Assembly: GCA_002070115.1 (NCBI GenBank)
Contig: MWCO01000004.1
Location: 1-64,000, forward strand
Direction of reading: 5' to 3'
Source of the DNA: Deltaproteobacteria bacterium ADurb.Bin207
Lineage (GTDB): Bacteria > Myxococcota_A > Polyangia > Polyangiales > Polyangiaceae
Length of the DNA stretch: 64,000 nt
Made by a program: the position numbers and the translations under genes. Of the stretch, positions 35,605 through 45,479 are shown piece after piece (position 1 is the stretch's first letter; the number at the start of each line of letters is the position of its first letter). The notes beneath the pieces are model-generated. The model searched no databases, was not told the DNA's origin, and saw only the letters and a program-made list of their open reading frames with translations.

Positions 35605-37566
35605 ATGAATTACTTCGGCATCAGTCTCCCTGCTCGAGCCTTCGCCTACACTGGAATTACCGGGTTGTTATGCCTTGCCGCGGCTACGCTGACGAATTGT
35701 TCTCCCGATCAGGAGCCCGCAAAAGGCCAGCTCATGCTCGTGGTGCAAACGGATATGCCCATCCCCAAAGACGTGGACTCGATTCGGATCGAGATCAGTG
35801 CGTACGGCAACCTCCTGTTTGGCAACAACTACGCGGTAGGTCCCTCCAGGTTGCTCATCCCCGCTACGCTCGCGATCGTGGCGGGCGAACAAGAAACACT
35901 ACCAATTCATATCCGGCTGACATCGTTTCAAGAGTCACGACCTCGTACGCTTCGGGAGGCGGTCACCACCGTCCCCAAGGACCGAATTGGAACCTTACGT
36001 CTTCCGATTCAGTGGCTTTGCGACGGTCAAGTCAAGATGGTCAATGGGCAAGTGGAGAGCACCTGCCCTTTGGGGCAAACCTGCGTTGCAGGCCAATGCA
36101 TGGATAATAAGGTCGACTCCTCCCACCTGGAGGCCTATTCGCCACGGACGGTCTTCGGCGGGGGAAGCGGTGCCGGCGACGGAAAGTGTTTTGATGCTTT
36201 GCCGTGCTTTTCGGAAGGAGCGGGAGCGGAGGTGGATCGAGCGACATGCTCGATTGCCGAGCCCGTTACGGGTATAGGCACGAACGTTGCCCTGGTCATG
36301 CCACCGAAATCAGCCGGAATTTGCGGTCCGGATGCGTGTTTGATCCCCCTCGACGCTCATAGCGCCACTGGATGGCAATCCGAGGCTGGACGGATCGTCC
36401 TGCCGTCGGCGGTGTGCGACAGGCTTGAAAACAAGCAAATTGTAGCGGTGGCGGTGACCACGGCGTGCGAAACGAAAACAGAAAGCATTCCCCTTTGTGG
36501 TCCCTGGTCCTCAGTCATTGAAAAACCTGGGGATTTCGACGCCAAAGGGCCCGATGTCGAGCAATTACGGGAAGATGCATCGACACAGGACACAACGGAA
36601 CCACCGGATGCCGAACCGGATACAGACGGCGGAACGACGCCTCACGAAGTTCCAGGCCCATCCTGTAAGGACATGACAGGAAAGGAATGCGAGGGAAAAG
36701 ATTGCTGCTCGACCATCCTCCTCCCAGGCAGCTCGTTTCCGATGGGTAGAAGCCAAAACGGAAACGACGTATGCCCGAGCAACGAGTCTTGCGAGGCAGA
36801 CGAACAACCTGAACATACCGTGAAGTTATCTGAGTATTATCTGGACGAATTCGAGGTAACGGTGGGTCGATTTCGCCGGTTCGTCGATCAATTCGACGGA
36901 ACACCACCGGCGAAGGGAGATGGCGCGCATCCGGCGATTCCCGGAAGTGGTTGGCAAAGCGGTTGGAACAGCAACTTGCCGGCCTCCAAAGCGGCATTGC
37001 TGACCGAACTCAATTGCGATTCGCTGTATCAAACCTGGCGCGACACGCCCAACGGCACGGAGCAACTTCCCATCAATTGCGTGAGCTGGCCCGTCGCCTT
37101 TGCATTTTGCGCGTGGGATGGGGGGAGGCTTCCCACGGAAGCGGAGTGGGAAAACGCCGCGGCGGGGGGCGACGAGAATCGCTTGTATCCTTGGGGTGTT
37201 ACCCCACCGGATCCAACTCTCGCTTCCTGCTATTGTCTCTACGGAAAAAACACGAATTGCACTTTTAGCGATATCGCGCCGACGGGCGCATTGCCAAAAG
37301 GACAGGGTCGATGGGGACATAAGGATCTCGCGGGCAATATGATGGAGTGGGTGCTCGATTGGTGGGCCGATAATTGGTATGCCGAAGGAGGTAATACCTG
37401 CGTGGATTGCGCCAATATCTTGCTGGGGGAATATCGTGTGTTGCGGGGAGGTAGCTGGGTCCAAACGCAAGCCACGTACTTCCGCAACGCCAGTCGTGCC
37501 TACGACCACCCTGACACTCGACTAAGCTCGAGAGGATTTCGCTGTGCCCGGGACAAGAACCCTTGA
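35605..37566 (+). CDS. Lipoprotein with a formylglycine-generating-enzyme-like (SUMF1) domain
   Basis: The 653-residue protein has a signal peptide ending in TLTNC (Cys32) and an ATG preceded by AAAGGA at 8 bases. Residues 40-370 are a non-enzymatic, partly Cys-rich region (GQLMLVVQTDMPIPKD, TCPLGQTCVAGQC), followed by an acidic Asp/Glu/Thr-rich linker. The C-terminal part, about 390-650, is an FGE-sulfatase/SUMF1 fold: LLPGSSFPMGRS, EVTVGRFRRFVDQF, PINCVSWPVAFAFCAW, GRLPTEAEWE, GNMMEWVLDWW and VLRGGSW. Such domains bind metal and carbohydrate or peptide ligands; formylglycine activity cannot be assumed because most homologues lack it. It is followed by an inverted repeat at 37567-37595. Confidence 0.9.
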   Translation: MNYFGISLPARAFAYTGITGLLCLAAATLTNCSPDQEPAKGQLMLVVQTDMPIPKDVDSIRIEISAYGNLLFGNNYAVGPSRLLIPATLAIVAGEQETLPIHIRLTSFQESRPRTLREAVTTVPKDRIGTLRLPIQWLCDGQVKMVNGQVESTCPLGQTCVAGQCMDNKVDSSHLEAYSPRTVFGGGSGAGDGKCFDALPCFSEGAGAEVDRATCSIAEPVTGIGTNVALVMPPKSAGICGPDACLIPLDAHSATGWQSEAGRIVLPSAVCDRLENKQIVAVAVTTACETKTESIPLCGPWSSVIEKPGDFDAKGPDVEQLREDASTQDTTEPPDAEPDTDGGTTPHEVPGPSCKDMTGKECEGKDCCSTILLPGSSFPMGRSQNGNDVCPSNESCEADEQPEHTVKLSEYYLDEFEVTVGRFRRFVDQFDGTPPAKGDGAHPAIPGSGWQSGWNSNLPASKAALLTELNCDSLYQTWRDTPNGTEQLPINCVSWPVAFAFCAWDGGRLPTEAEWENAAAGGDENRLYPWGVTPPDPTLASCYCLYGKNTNCTFSDIAPTGALPKGQGRWGHKDLAGNMMEWVLDWWADNWYAEGGNTCVDCANILLGEYRVLRGGSWVQTQATYFRNASRAYDHPDTRLSSRGFRCARDKNP

Positions 37567-37595
37567 GGGAAATCATGTTGGTGATTTGATTTCCC
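37567..37595 (+). terminator. Putative terminator after the FGE-type gene
   Basis: GGGAAATCA (37567-37575) and TGATTTCCC (37587-37595) form a perfect 9-base-pair stem around an 11-base loop, starting on the base after the stop codon. The following bases (ATGTTT) contain only a short T-run, so termination would be weak. Confidence 0.45.
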
Positions 37596-37813
37596 ATGTT
37601 TAGGAAGGGTTACTAATACTATCTCACCATGGGCCTACGCTCATTCGCTTGAATAGACAATAGCTAGGCGAATTGGCAATAACGACCAAAACCGGATCCA
37701 TACATCCAAATCCAGGCAAGACACGAAATTCTCTTGCTTCGACCCCCAGGGCTCTTGACAGGTGCGTAAAACCGTGAGACTTTTTGCACAGTTCACCTAT
37801 TTATCGAGGTTCC

Positions 37814-38812
37814 ATGAGACAACAGCACTACCGTTTTTCCCACGAAGTGATGGTCAAGCACGTCTTGGACGATCCCATGAAGTGGATGGCACAGGCGCAA
37901 ACCTATGGCCCGCAGATGATCCACAATGCTTGGACCATGGCTGGAGAAGGTCTTGCCCCTCAAGACCGCGTGGACGGAAGCGTTCCAACCCTCGAACCCA
38001 TCACCCGGGGACCTCAACTTCGAGGTTATCTGGTTACCTTACCAGCACCCCAGGCCACGGGGGAATGCTACTTCCTGGCGGTCGCCGCGGCGGGCAACAA
38101 CCAACCTCGGTATTTCGCAGCAGAGCGCGGGAACGATGGGGGCGATGGCACCCCTCGTGCCTTCTTGGCCGAGTGGAAAGCGTCGGCCACCGGGCGGATG
38201 CGCGTTCACAACAGCGACCTTCCGCAAATTTCCCAGGCTGCGTTCATCGAAGCCGTCGCGGCTTCCGCCATGGCTCCCCCTGTCGAGGCCGCGCCAAAAA
38301 AAAAGAAGGCCAACGTCCCTTTGCTCATCGGCTGCGGTTGCGCCGTGCCCCTGGCATTCGGCATCATTGTCGGCAGTTGCCTGTTTTATTATGAGTCGAT
38401 CCTCGAAACCTACGATCCAACCAGCGAAGTGGTGAGCGTCCCGATTCACCCGAACCAACCCGCAAAATTCGAGTTCAAGTGGGACGGCCATGGCTACGCT
38501 TTCAACAACTTCTGGTTGGTGGTGGAAAATGGCACGAAAGAAAATAAGGAATTCACGTTTTCAGGCAATATTTCCTGCACGCCTTCGCCATCCTACAAAA
38601 CCTTCGAGACGAGCCTTTCCTATGGCAAGACGTACCACGTCAAGGAGATCGATAAAGATGGCTTTTCTGCCTGGATATACCTCAACGATCACTATGCCAA
38701 AAGCGCGTCAGAGCCAATGAAATGCACCGCTACCATCAAACCCTCCAAAGGGACATGGACGACAGCACGGATCGTGGTAACCCAAAGACAGCGTCCTAGT
38801 GATTGGCTATAA
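37814..38812 (+). CDS. One-helix membrane protein of unknown function
   Basis: The 332-residue protein starts at ATG 37814, 5 bases after GAGG. The N-terminal cytoplasmic ~160 residues contain an alternating Gln-rich stretch (MRQQHYRFSHEVMVKHVLDDP) and end with a Lys run, APKKKKANV. A membrane helix follows at about 167-193 (PLLIGCGCAVPLAFGIIVGSCLFYY), and residues 194-332 are outside, a beta-rich domain with FEFKWDGHGYAFNNFWLVVENG and CTATIKPSKGTW. I do not recognise a family. The positive-inside rule fits an N-in, C-out topology. It lies in the 3' flank of the FGE-type gene, but the spacing and the intervening hairpin argue for separate transcription. Confidence 0.7.
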   Translation: MRQQHYRFSHEVMVKHVLDDPMKWMAQAQTYGPQMIHNAWTMAGEGLAPQDRVDGSVPTLEPITRGPQLRGYLVTLPAPQATGECYFLAVAAAGNNQPRYFAAERGNDGGDGTPRAFLAEWKASATGRMRVHNSDLPQISQAAFIEAVAASAMAPPVEAAPKKKKANVPLLIGCGCAVPLAFGIIVGSCLFYYESILETYDPTSEVVSVPIHPNQPAKFEFKWDGHGYAFNNFWLVVENGTKENKEFTFSGNISCTPSPSYKTFETSLSYGKTYHVKEIDKDGFSAWIYLNDHYAKSASEPMKCTATIKPSKGTWTTARIVVTQRQRPSDWL

Positions 38813-38977
38813 ACGCCAATTATTCGCAAAACCTTCAAGAACGCAAGCCCTATCTGCCCCCGAGTATCCGCAGACAGCGGTCGTTTCCTCGATCCTCCAT
38901 GATGCTGCGTGCTTCTGCCGGATCCAATTATTTTCCAATGATATCAGTAAGCTATGACTATTGGAACGTATCGGATC

Positions 38978-41900
38978 TCAGCTTCTCTTGCCCGGTTTTC
39001 GGGGGGTCAGCTCATTGTCCAAGCGACGACATCCCGGTCCGGAGATTGAACTCCTGCCTCCCGTTTTCGGTGTGACTTCGATTTGAACTCCCACTCGCGC
39101 TTTCAAGGCTGGCACATGGGAAATCACGCCAATCAGCTTGCCCTCATGCTGTAAGCCAGAAAGGGTTGTCAGTGCCGAATCCAGCGCGTCCTCATCCAAA
39201 GAACCAAATCCTTCATCCAAGAACAACGAGTCCACCCGAACGTTTTGGCTCACCATCTGTGACAAGCCCAACGCCAGCGCCAAACTGACCAGGAAGGATT
39301 CCCCCCCTGAGAGGTTCTTCGTGGAACGAATCTCCCCCCCCTGGTAGTCATCGACCACATTGAACTGTAATGACGTGGCGTCATCTCGCTTGAGCAAATA
39401 CCGGTCCGTCATGGTCCGCAATTGGTGGTTGGCGTGGTGCAACATCACCTCGAGAGTCAATCCTTGGGCAAAATTGCGGAATTTTTTGCCATCCGCGGAA
39501 CCGATCAGCTTCGACAACGCGTCCCAGCGGCCACATTCCTTTCCTTGCGCTTCGATCGCTTGCTGTTTCTCTTTGATTCTCTCTTTCGCCACTTCCTGAT
39601 CATGTAGTTTAATCTTGATTTCAGCGATATCTCCACGTACGGCCTCAAGCTCCTCCTCCCCCTTTTTGTAAATCGGCAAGAGCGCCTCCAAGGATTGATC
39701 CGTCAACGAACGCACCAATTCCTTGTCAAGAGAAGCGTGCCGTTCCGCCTTTCGGGTTTTCAACTCCACCTCACGCTCGTCCAGTTGTTTGGCCCGAAAC
39801 GCCAATTGCTCCCTTTGCTCGTGGGAGAGAAGCGCTTGTAAATATTGCTCTTCACTCGAAAATCCGGCTGTTTCGACGGCTTGAGAGTACTCTTCCTGCA
39901 ACCGTTGGAGCACGGGTGCTCGCTTCTCCCGGCTTGTACGCAGCGATTCGATTTGCGTCTGAGTCGCAATCAACCTTTCATGGGCTTCCTGATGTTGTTC
40001 TCTTGCCCGCGTTTCCTCCATCTCCCGCGCAGTCACTGCCTCATACAAGCGAGCTTCCTCTTCTTCCGGTTTTTTATCCCCATACAATGCCTTGCGTTTC
40101 TCGCTCTCCACGGCGATAGTTTGGCGCACCTGTTCCAAACGCTCTTTTTTGTCTGCCAACACGGCATTCTGGGACTCGAGCAGGGCTCGCAATCGGCTCA
40201 TCTCCGTATCAATGACCGCAAGCTGTTTTTCCGCTTCCCCTTTCTTCTTACTATGGGTTTGCCAGGACGCGAGCCGGACGCGAAGGGGCTCGAGAACCAA
40301 AGCCATATCTGCGTCTTGGGCGGGCTCGATTCCCAGACCCAAAAGCGTATCGAACACCGTCTGCTTTCGCCTAGCATAATCCCCTTGCCACTCTGCCAAG
40401 GCATCGACAACCGTCTTCAAAGCATTTTCCGCAGTCGTTTTATCGTTGGCGGCAAGTATCTCTAGCTTTTCTGCTTCGGCCAGCTTGTCGCGCGCCCGCG
40501 TTTCCGCCTCTTCGAGCTTCCGAACCAGCGCTTCTTGCTCTTCCGCTTTTTCTATCAAGAGCCTGAGGGATTCGAGCTTCTTTTCGGTTTCATCCGGGAC
40601 GGGAACATTGCCTTTCGCATACGGATGCTCCGCCGCCCCACAAAGAGGACACGGCTCGCCATCTTGCAGCCGGGCGCGATGCTCTTGCAGCTCCGCAACA
40701 CGCGAAAAAAAGGCCATTTTACGAAGCAACGTTTCCTGTTCCGCCCGGTATTCCCTCAGCGACCGTCCCCCGAGCAACTGCTCCCACGCCTCTTTGCCCT
40801 CGTTGCGCTTTTGCGTGGCCTGCTGCCATGATTGCCTGCGCAGGACCGATTGCTTCTCCCGCTCCGCCACGGTCTTGGCCGCCTTGTCGCGAACAGCGGT
40901 GGCCTTGACCTGCTCGCCTTGCTTGCGCGCGATTTCTTTTTGCTTGTCCACCAATCCCTTGACCTGCTCTTCCACCCCCGCAAGTCCGCCCACCAGCCAT
41001 TCATCCTGAGCGTGGGTTTCGAGATAGGAGGAGGCGAGTTGCAGAACCTTCCCTGTGTTTTCTCTCTTTATCTGCTCGGATCCATGCGCTTTTTCGTGCG
41101 CTTGCAGGGTTGCTGCAGCCTTATCGCAAGCTTTCTGTTCTTCCGCGGCCATCTTCCGCTGCTCGGCGAGCCGCTGGTCAAGCGCACGGACTTCCTGCAA
41201 CTGAGGTCCCGCCTCCTTCAAAGCTTGTTTGGCCAGAAGGCTCTGTTGCGCTGCATTTTTCAGCGCTTCCGCTCGCTCCGTCACCAGCGACTGTAGCCCA
41301 GCTACCTTCCCGGTATGAGCCTCCAGGTCTATTTCCTCCTCCGTCTGCTGCTTGCGAGTCGTCGTGAGCTGTGCGTACAAACCATCGAGGGAAGCGGCTT
41401 TTTGGGCCTGATTGAGCTTCTCCCGTTCCGGAACAAAAGCTTCCAACTCCCCCTGTAGCCTCTCCGACTCCCCGGCCAATTCAGCAATCTCCTTGCGTAG
41501 CCGATCGATATCCTCGAGCCATTCCATGGCCTTTTTCGTATCCGCAACGTTTCGTGCGTGCTCTTTTTCTTTCGCTTCTTGTGCCTCGAGGCGCTGACGC
41601 AATTCTTGCTCCTGCGACGGCTCGAGAAGCTGAATTCCCGCGGTTTCCGCTTGGAGTACCAAAAGTTTCTGCCGTTCGTCTCGCTGCCGTTCATGGACGC
41701 GTATCGAAATATCACTATAGATTTCCGTTCCTGTGATCTGCTCGAGAATCGGCGCCCGGTCGTCCGGGGATGCCTGGAGAAAGGCCGCGAATTGCCCCTG
41801 GGCCAGGAGCATGGAGCGGGTGAACCGATAATAGTCCATGCCCGTCGCGGCTTCGATGGCAGCGGCCACTTTCCTGATCTGAGCTTCGAGAATGACACCG

Positions 41901-42262
41901 GAATCGGCGTTGGCGAGTTCATGTTTTGCGGGCTGCCAATCGTTTTTCGCCTTGCCGCGGGAACGGCGCTGGCTCCAATGACAGCGAAAACGCCCGTTAT
42001 CTGTTTCGAAGACCACCTCGGCAAAACAGTCTTCGGCCTGGCGCGACATGATCTCATTGCTGCTTTTCGTCACCTTTTCCAACCGAGGGGTTCGCCCATA
42101 CAGGGCAAGGCAAATCGCATCGAGAATCGTACTTTTGCCCGCCCCAGTCGGTCCTGTAATGGCAAAAATGCTTTCGGAGGTAAACGACGGATGGGTCAGG
42201 TCGATTTGCCATTCCCCCTCCAAAGAGTTCAAGTTTTTGAAACGGACTTGAAGGATTCGCAT
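38978..42262 (-). CDS. sbcC: Exonuclease SbcCD, ATPase subunit SbcC
   Basis: SbcC is an SMC-like ATPase that with SbcD forms the nuclease opening hairpins and processing double-strand breaks. The 1094-residue chain has Walker A GPTGAGKST (37-45), the Q-loop region MLLAQGQFAAFL, two long coiled coils joined by a zinc hook at CPLC in DGEPCPLCGAAEHPYA near the middle, and at the C-terminus LSGGESFLVSLALALGLS with Walker B SLFLDEGFGSLDEDALD. All ATPase motifs are intact. The start is ATG 42262, with GGGAGG 6 bases upstream and 11 bases after the sbcD stop. The end has a basic extension (GCRRLDNELTPRKPGKRS). Confidence 0.97.
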   Translation of the reverse strand: MRILQVRFKNLNSLEGEWQIDLTHPSFTSESIFAITGPTGAGKSTILDAICLALYGRTPRLEKVTKSSNEIMSRQAEDCFAEVVFETDNGRFRCHWSQRRSRGKAKNDWQPAKHELANADSGVILEAQIRKVAAAIEAATGMDYYRFTRSMLLAQGQFAAFLQASPDDRAPILEQITGTEIYSDISIRVHERQRDERQKLLVLQAETAGIQLLEPSQEQELRQRLEAQEAKEKEHARNVADTKKAMEWLEDIDRLRKEIAELAGESERLQGELEAFVPEREKLNQAQKAASLDGLYAQLTTTRKQQTEEEIDLEAHTGKVAGLQSLVTERAEALKNAAQQSLLAKQALKEAGPQLQEVRALDQRLAEQRKMAAEEQKACDKAAATLQAHEKAHGSEQIKRENTGKVLQLASSYLETHAQDEWLVGGLAGVEEQVKGLVDKQKEIARKQGEQVKATAVRDKAAKTVAEREKQSVLRRQSWQQATQKRNEGKEAWEQLLGGRSLREYRAEQETLLRKMAFFSRVAELQEHRARLQDGEPCPLCGAAEHPYAKGNVPVPDETEKKLESLRLLIEKAEEQEALVRKLEEAETRARDKLAEAEKLEILAANDKTTAENALKTVVDALAEWQGDYARRKQTVFDTLLGLGIEPAQDADMALVLEPLRVRLASWQTHSKKKGEAEKQLAVIDTEMSRLRALLESQNAVLADKKERLEQVRQTIAVESEKRKALYGDKKPEEEEARLYEAVTAREMEETRAREQHQEAHERLIATQTQIESLRTSREKRAPVLQRLQEEYSQAVETAGFSSEEQYLQALLSHEQREQLAFRAKQLDEREVELKTRKAERHASLDKELVRSLTDQSLEALLPIYKKGEEELEAVRGDIAEIKIKLHDQEVAKERIKEKQQAIEAQGKECGRWDALSKLIGSADGKKFRNFAQGLTLEVMLHHANHQLRTMTDRYLLKRDDATSLQFNVVDDYQGGEIRSTKNLSGGESFLVSLALALGLSQMVSQNVRVDSLFLDEGFGSLDEDALDSALTTLSGLQHEGKLIGVISHVPALKARVGVQIEVTPKTGGRSSISGPGCRRLDNELTPRKPGKRS

Positions 42263-42273
42263 CGTTCGCCTCC

Positions 42274-43503
42274 CTATTGCACGCGGACATCCTCTTCCAG
42301 TAGTGATTGAAGCACTTCTTGATAGGCCTGGATCAAGCCGGGGCGCTGGGTCTCAGGCACATCATGCGCCTCGAGACACCGCCGGAAAACCTCATCGGCT
42401 TTCAGTTCACCGAGGGATTCGTCGTCGTGGCAGCGTTTCATCACTTGTTCGATAATGCGGTTATTCTTAATGCGAAGCACTTCCATGGGCGAGTCCTCCA
42501 CCAAAGCCTCCAGCCGTTCACGCAAATTCCCAATCACCTCGTCGCCATCGTAGATGACTTCAAGCCATTTCTTCGATGCGGTGGCGGCCAAGGTGCGGAT
42601 TCGCGCCGAGATGACGTCCCAATTTCCTTGAATTCGCTCGAGTTCTTGAGATACCGGCACATCGAGGGATTCCACCGATGCCTTTCGTTTCTCGAATTCG
42701 ACAAGGTAGACCTTTTTTTTCTGATGAGCCTCCCCAAAACCCATGGGCAAAGGCGAGCCGCTATAGCGAGCCGTTTCCATGCCATGTACCTTCTGGGCAA
42801 CATGCAGGTGGCCGAGGGCTAGGTAGTCGAAACACGAAGGAAAACGGCTCGCGTCCACATGAGCCAACGATCCAACATAAAGCTCGCGCACCCCATCGCC
42901 GTCCACGATACGTCCGCCGCTGGTAAAAAGATGCCCCATCCCAACGATGGGAATATCCTCTCCCCACTGCTGACGTGTTTTTTCCGCCAGCTTGGCCACT
43001 TCGGCATAGTGCCTGTGAATGCCCTCTATCAGCTTTTTCCCCTTGTCTTCCACGCTTTCCCCTGCCTCCGCGTCGCGGATATCGCTGTCTCGCAGATAAG
43101 GAACCGCCGCCACGATGAGTTCAGGGGCGCCTTGTCGGTCACGAAGCACCAGCACCTCGTCGTCGACAGGGTCTCGTTTTTTTCCCACCACATGGATATG
43201 CAACGCCTCGAGCAATTGCTTTGGCGCATCGAGAAAGGAAGCGGAATCATGGTTTCCCGCGATGAATATGGCATGGCGGCACGGCGAATCGATGAGCTGA
43301 TGCAAAAAGCGGTAATAAAGCTCCTGAGCACGGTTGCTGGGAGTGCTCGTGTCAAAGATGTCTCCCGCCACCAAAAGCACGTCGACCTTCTCATCTATTA
43401 CCGTCTTGAGGAGCCAGTCCAGAAAATCCTCGAATTCCTTATAGCGTTTCTTGCCATAAAGAACGCGACCAAGATGCCAGTCGGACGTATGCAGGATCTT
43501 CAT
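42274..43503 (-). CDS. sbcD: Exonuclease SbcCD, nuclease subunit SbcD
   Basis: The 409-residue protein is the Mre11-like phosphoesterase partner of SbcC. It has MKILHTSDWHLGR (Asp8 and His10), LLVAGDIFD, AGNHDSASF, GMGHLFTSGG and LGHLHVAQK, the five phosphoesterase motifs that bind two metals. The C-terminal ~100 residues (MEVLRIKNNRIIEQVMKRCH) cap the active site and contact SbcC. The ATG has GGGGG upstream. The gene precedes sbcC by 11 bases, the usual sbcDC order, and its upstream region has an AT-rich palindrome at 43611-43633. Confidence 0.97.
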   Translation of the reverse strand: MKILHTSDWHLGRVLYGKKRYKEFEDFLDWLLKTVIDEKVDVLLVAGDIFDTSTPSNRAQELYYRFLHQLIDSPCRHAIFIAGNHDSASFLDAPKQLLEALHIHVVGKKRDPVDDEVLVLRDRQGAPELIVAAVPYLRDSDIRDAEAGESVEDKGKKLIEGIHRHYAEVAKLAEKTRQQWGEDIPIVGMGHLFTSGGRIVDGDGVRELYVGSLAHVDASRFPSCFDYLALGHLHVAQKVHGMETARYSGSPLPMGFGEAHQKKKVYLVEFEKRKASVESLDVPVSQELERIQGNWDVISARIRTLAATASKKWLEVIYDGDEVIGNLRERLEALVEDSPMEVLRIKNNRIIEQVMKRCHDDESLGELKADEVFRRCLEAHDVPETQRPGLIQAYQEVLQSLLEEDVRVQ

Positions 43504-43977
43504 TCATGCCCCCTTTCCGCATCGTGGGCGGTTCGATGGTTGGGAAAAACCGCTTGTTCCATGGTGTATCCAAGAAGAATAATCGAGAAAGAGGGATTCC
43601 TCATCCCTTCTTTACAAATTAAATAGATGTAAATACAAATACTTACGCCTACACCGAGGTCGGATGCCGTCAAGGACGGCGAAGCTGGCTCGATTGCGCC
43701 CCTAGGGTCGGCGAGCACGAAGGGTCCCGGTCCAGGCGAAACGGTCACTCCATTTTTTCCACCGCCGTGCGGCGATCCCGGTTCCATGGCATTTGTGGTA
43801 GGCGAGGGGGCCAGTGTATTGGCACACCGAACGGGAATGTGCGAGGCTCTGGTACGAAAGATCAAGCTATCGGGTTAAACAGCCCCTGCTGGAGATCGAG
43901 CGTCAGGAAGGGGTATTGATTCTGACGACCCATCTCATCGAGGCTTTAAACAGCGCTTTTCCAATAAAAGTTGTCCT
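43504..43977. other. Intergenic region with hairpin, AT-rich palindrome and a short cryptic frame
   Basis: This 474-base gap separates sbcD (minus) and the fibro-slime gene (minus). An AT-rich palindrome lies at 43611-43633. AGGGAT (43592-43597) and ATCCCT (43603-43608) form a 6-base-pair hairpin with a 5-base loop, followed on the minus strand by a T-rich stretch; it may attenuate sbcD transcription. On the plus strand a frame of about 80 residues closes at 43878, with ATG 43786 giving 30 residues (MAFVVGEGASVLAHRTGMCE). It is GC-rich compared with its surroundings and may be a decayed or foreign fragment. I do not call it a gene. Confidence 0.4.
43611..43633. promoter_or_regulatory. AT-rich palindrome upstream of sbcDC
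   Basis: TTTACA and TGTAAA form a perfect 6-base inverted repeat with an 11-base AT-rich spacer, 108 bases upstream of the sbcD start. The form is that of a dimeric repressor or activator site. The regulator is unknown. Confidence 0.35.
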
Positions 43978-45069
43978 TCACTTGGGCCTATCAGGAACGA
44001 CGCTTCCGCAATCCAAGAAGTCCAGGTTGGTATCGACACGGAAGTTGGAGCCTTCCGGGCGACGTTCTGCGTGGAAAAGCTCAATGCTATAGGCTTTGCC
44101 TTTGACGAGTCCGAAGTCAGCGGCGATGGCATCCAACTCGATGGTTTTGCTGACAGGAGGATGGAGGCCCCCCAGGTCGACCGCCAGCTCCCCATTGATG
44201 AAAACCCACACATCATCGTCGCCCGTAAACCGAAAGATTTCGCCCCCTTCGTACTTGAATCGGGTATGCAACTCCGTTGTAAAACCGAAATTGTGGTCAT
44301 ACCCGGGCGTATTCCCCCAGCCTTTGTTGTCCAAAGGGAAAAACGCGCTGCTCATGAAGGTGTACACACCCTCATGGGGAGCGAATTTCAAAAAGAGTTG
44401 ATATACTTTGTTGACGTTTTCCGTGTAACGATACCACTGGTCAAAGTTATTTTGATTCGTGGTTTGTTGTCCGAAAGGACAAGCTTGGGGATCGAAGGAA
44501 GCTTCGCACGCCGAGTGATAGACGGGTTTTCGGTCTGTCCCGAGCGCGCTTGTTACGAGCCCAAGGGTTGCATCAGCTCCCACGAATACGGCGAAGTCTG
44601 GGTGACCACCGGGTTCGTTTGCGCCTTTGAAGTCGCGCACAATGGCGAGCATGACTTCACAGCCTTCGCCATCGACCGTGTTCAGGCCCGTATCCCCCGA
44701 CTCTGCCGCTTTGATGGCTTCCCCAAGGGCATACGAGCCAATATCGGCTTGAACGAAGGAAGATTCCGGGGGAACGACCACCGCGTTTCCGCTAGATCCA
44801 CCAGTGGATGTTTCCTGGGGGGACGCATCGATGAAATGCCCACCCGTGGACGTCTCCTCGGGGGAGGCGTCGAAGGAATGCCCACCACTGCCTCCCTTGG
44901 AACTTGCGTCGTGCGCTGCCGCGGGGCCTGCTGTTCCTCCTTCGTCCGAACTACAGGCCAGAAGAATTCCCAAGGAAAAAGCCAGAAAACCGGGCAGCCA
45001 CAAACCAAACGGATGATACCGTGAAGTCTGTCCAAACCAGGAACGCAGCGTGGGAACCGAGTGCATCAT
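43978..45069 (-). CDS. Lipoprotein with a fibro-slime domain
   Basis: The 363-residue protein has an N-terminal signal with GILLAC (Cys39), a spacer with two copies of a similar Ser/Gly/Thr unit (FDASPEETSTGGHFIDASPQETSTGG), and from about residue 120 a fibro-slime domain. The diagnostic segment is FRFTGDDDVWVFINGELAVDLGGLHPP with FFPLDNKGWGNTPGYDHNFGFT upstream. Fibro-slime domains are beta-sandwich modules related to PA14, found in surface proteins of fibrobacteria, slime moulds and myxobacteria, and probably bind carbohydrate. ATG 45069 is preceded by GGAGG at 6 bases. The gene is followed (downstream on the minus strand) by the intergenic region before sbcDC. Confidence 0.92.
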   Translation of the reverse strand: MMHSVPTLRSWFGQTSRYHPFGLWLPGFLAFSLGILLACSSDEGGTAGPAAAHDASSKGGSGGHSFDASPEETSTGGHFIDASPQETSTGGSSGNAVVVPPESSFVQADIGSYALGEAIKAAESGDTGLNTVDGEGCEVMLAIVRDFKGANEPGGHPDFAVFVGADATLGLVTSALGTDRKPVYHSACEASFDPQACPFGQQTTNQNNFDQWYRYTENVNKVYQLFLKFAPHEGVYTFMSSAFFPLDNKGWGNTPGYDHNFGFTTELHTRFKYEGGEIFRFTGDDDVWVFINGELAVDLGGLHPPVSKTIELDAIAADFGLVKGKAYSIELFHAERRPEGSNFRVDTNLDFLDCGSVVPDRPK

Positions 45070-45479
45070 GGGAGCCTCCGTCGACACGATGAAGAATAAT
45101 CGGATTCCATGAGGGGATCAATCGAATTGTCGATTTTGGTTGTGTTCCTCAACAATGTCTCAGAGGCTGTTCCACCGACAGGGGTTGCAATCATGGGGTA
45201 GTCGAAATGGGGTCAAGGACCAGGTCAAACGCAAAAGCAAGATCCAAGGGATTCTCTGCTCTTATCCTTATCCGTTTCAGGGAAAAATGAGGGGATCTTT
45301 TAGGTTCCAAAGACCAACTCCCCCCACCGAGACGAAGCCGTAGGCCCATGCCTCATCGACGTAAAGGGAAGGCGTTGCAGACAACCGTATAACCCTTTGC
45401 CCTACGCGACCTCCCCTTCGATGCGGATGGAACCACTAAAAAACGGCTCCGTGCCCTCCTTGGGTGCCACCCCTATGAT
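45070..45479. other. Intergenic region between two lipoprotein genes
   Basis: This 410-base gap holds no convincing coding frame. AATCGA and TCGATT at 45120-45125 and 45130-45135 flank ATTG and form a 6-base inverted repeat about 50 bases upstream of the fibro-slime start. A purine-rich segment (about 45200-45300) is noncoding. No terminator for the methyltransferase-fold lipoprotein gene was identified. Confidence 0.35.
45120..45135. promoter_or_regulatory. Inverted repeat upstream of the fibro-slime gene
   Basis: AATCGA-ATTG-TCGATT is a 16-base imperfect palindrome, 51 bases before the fibro-slime start. It could be an operator. A partner protein is not known. Confidence 0.25.
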
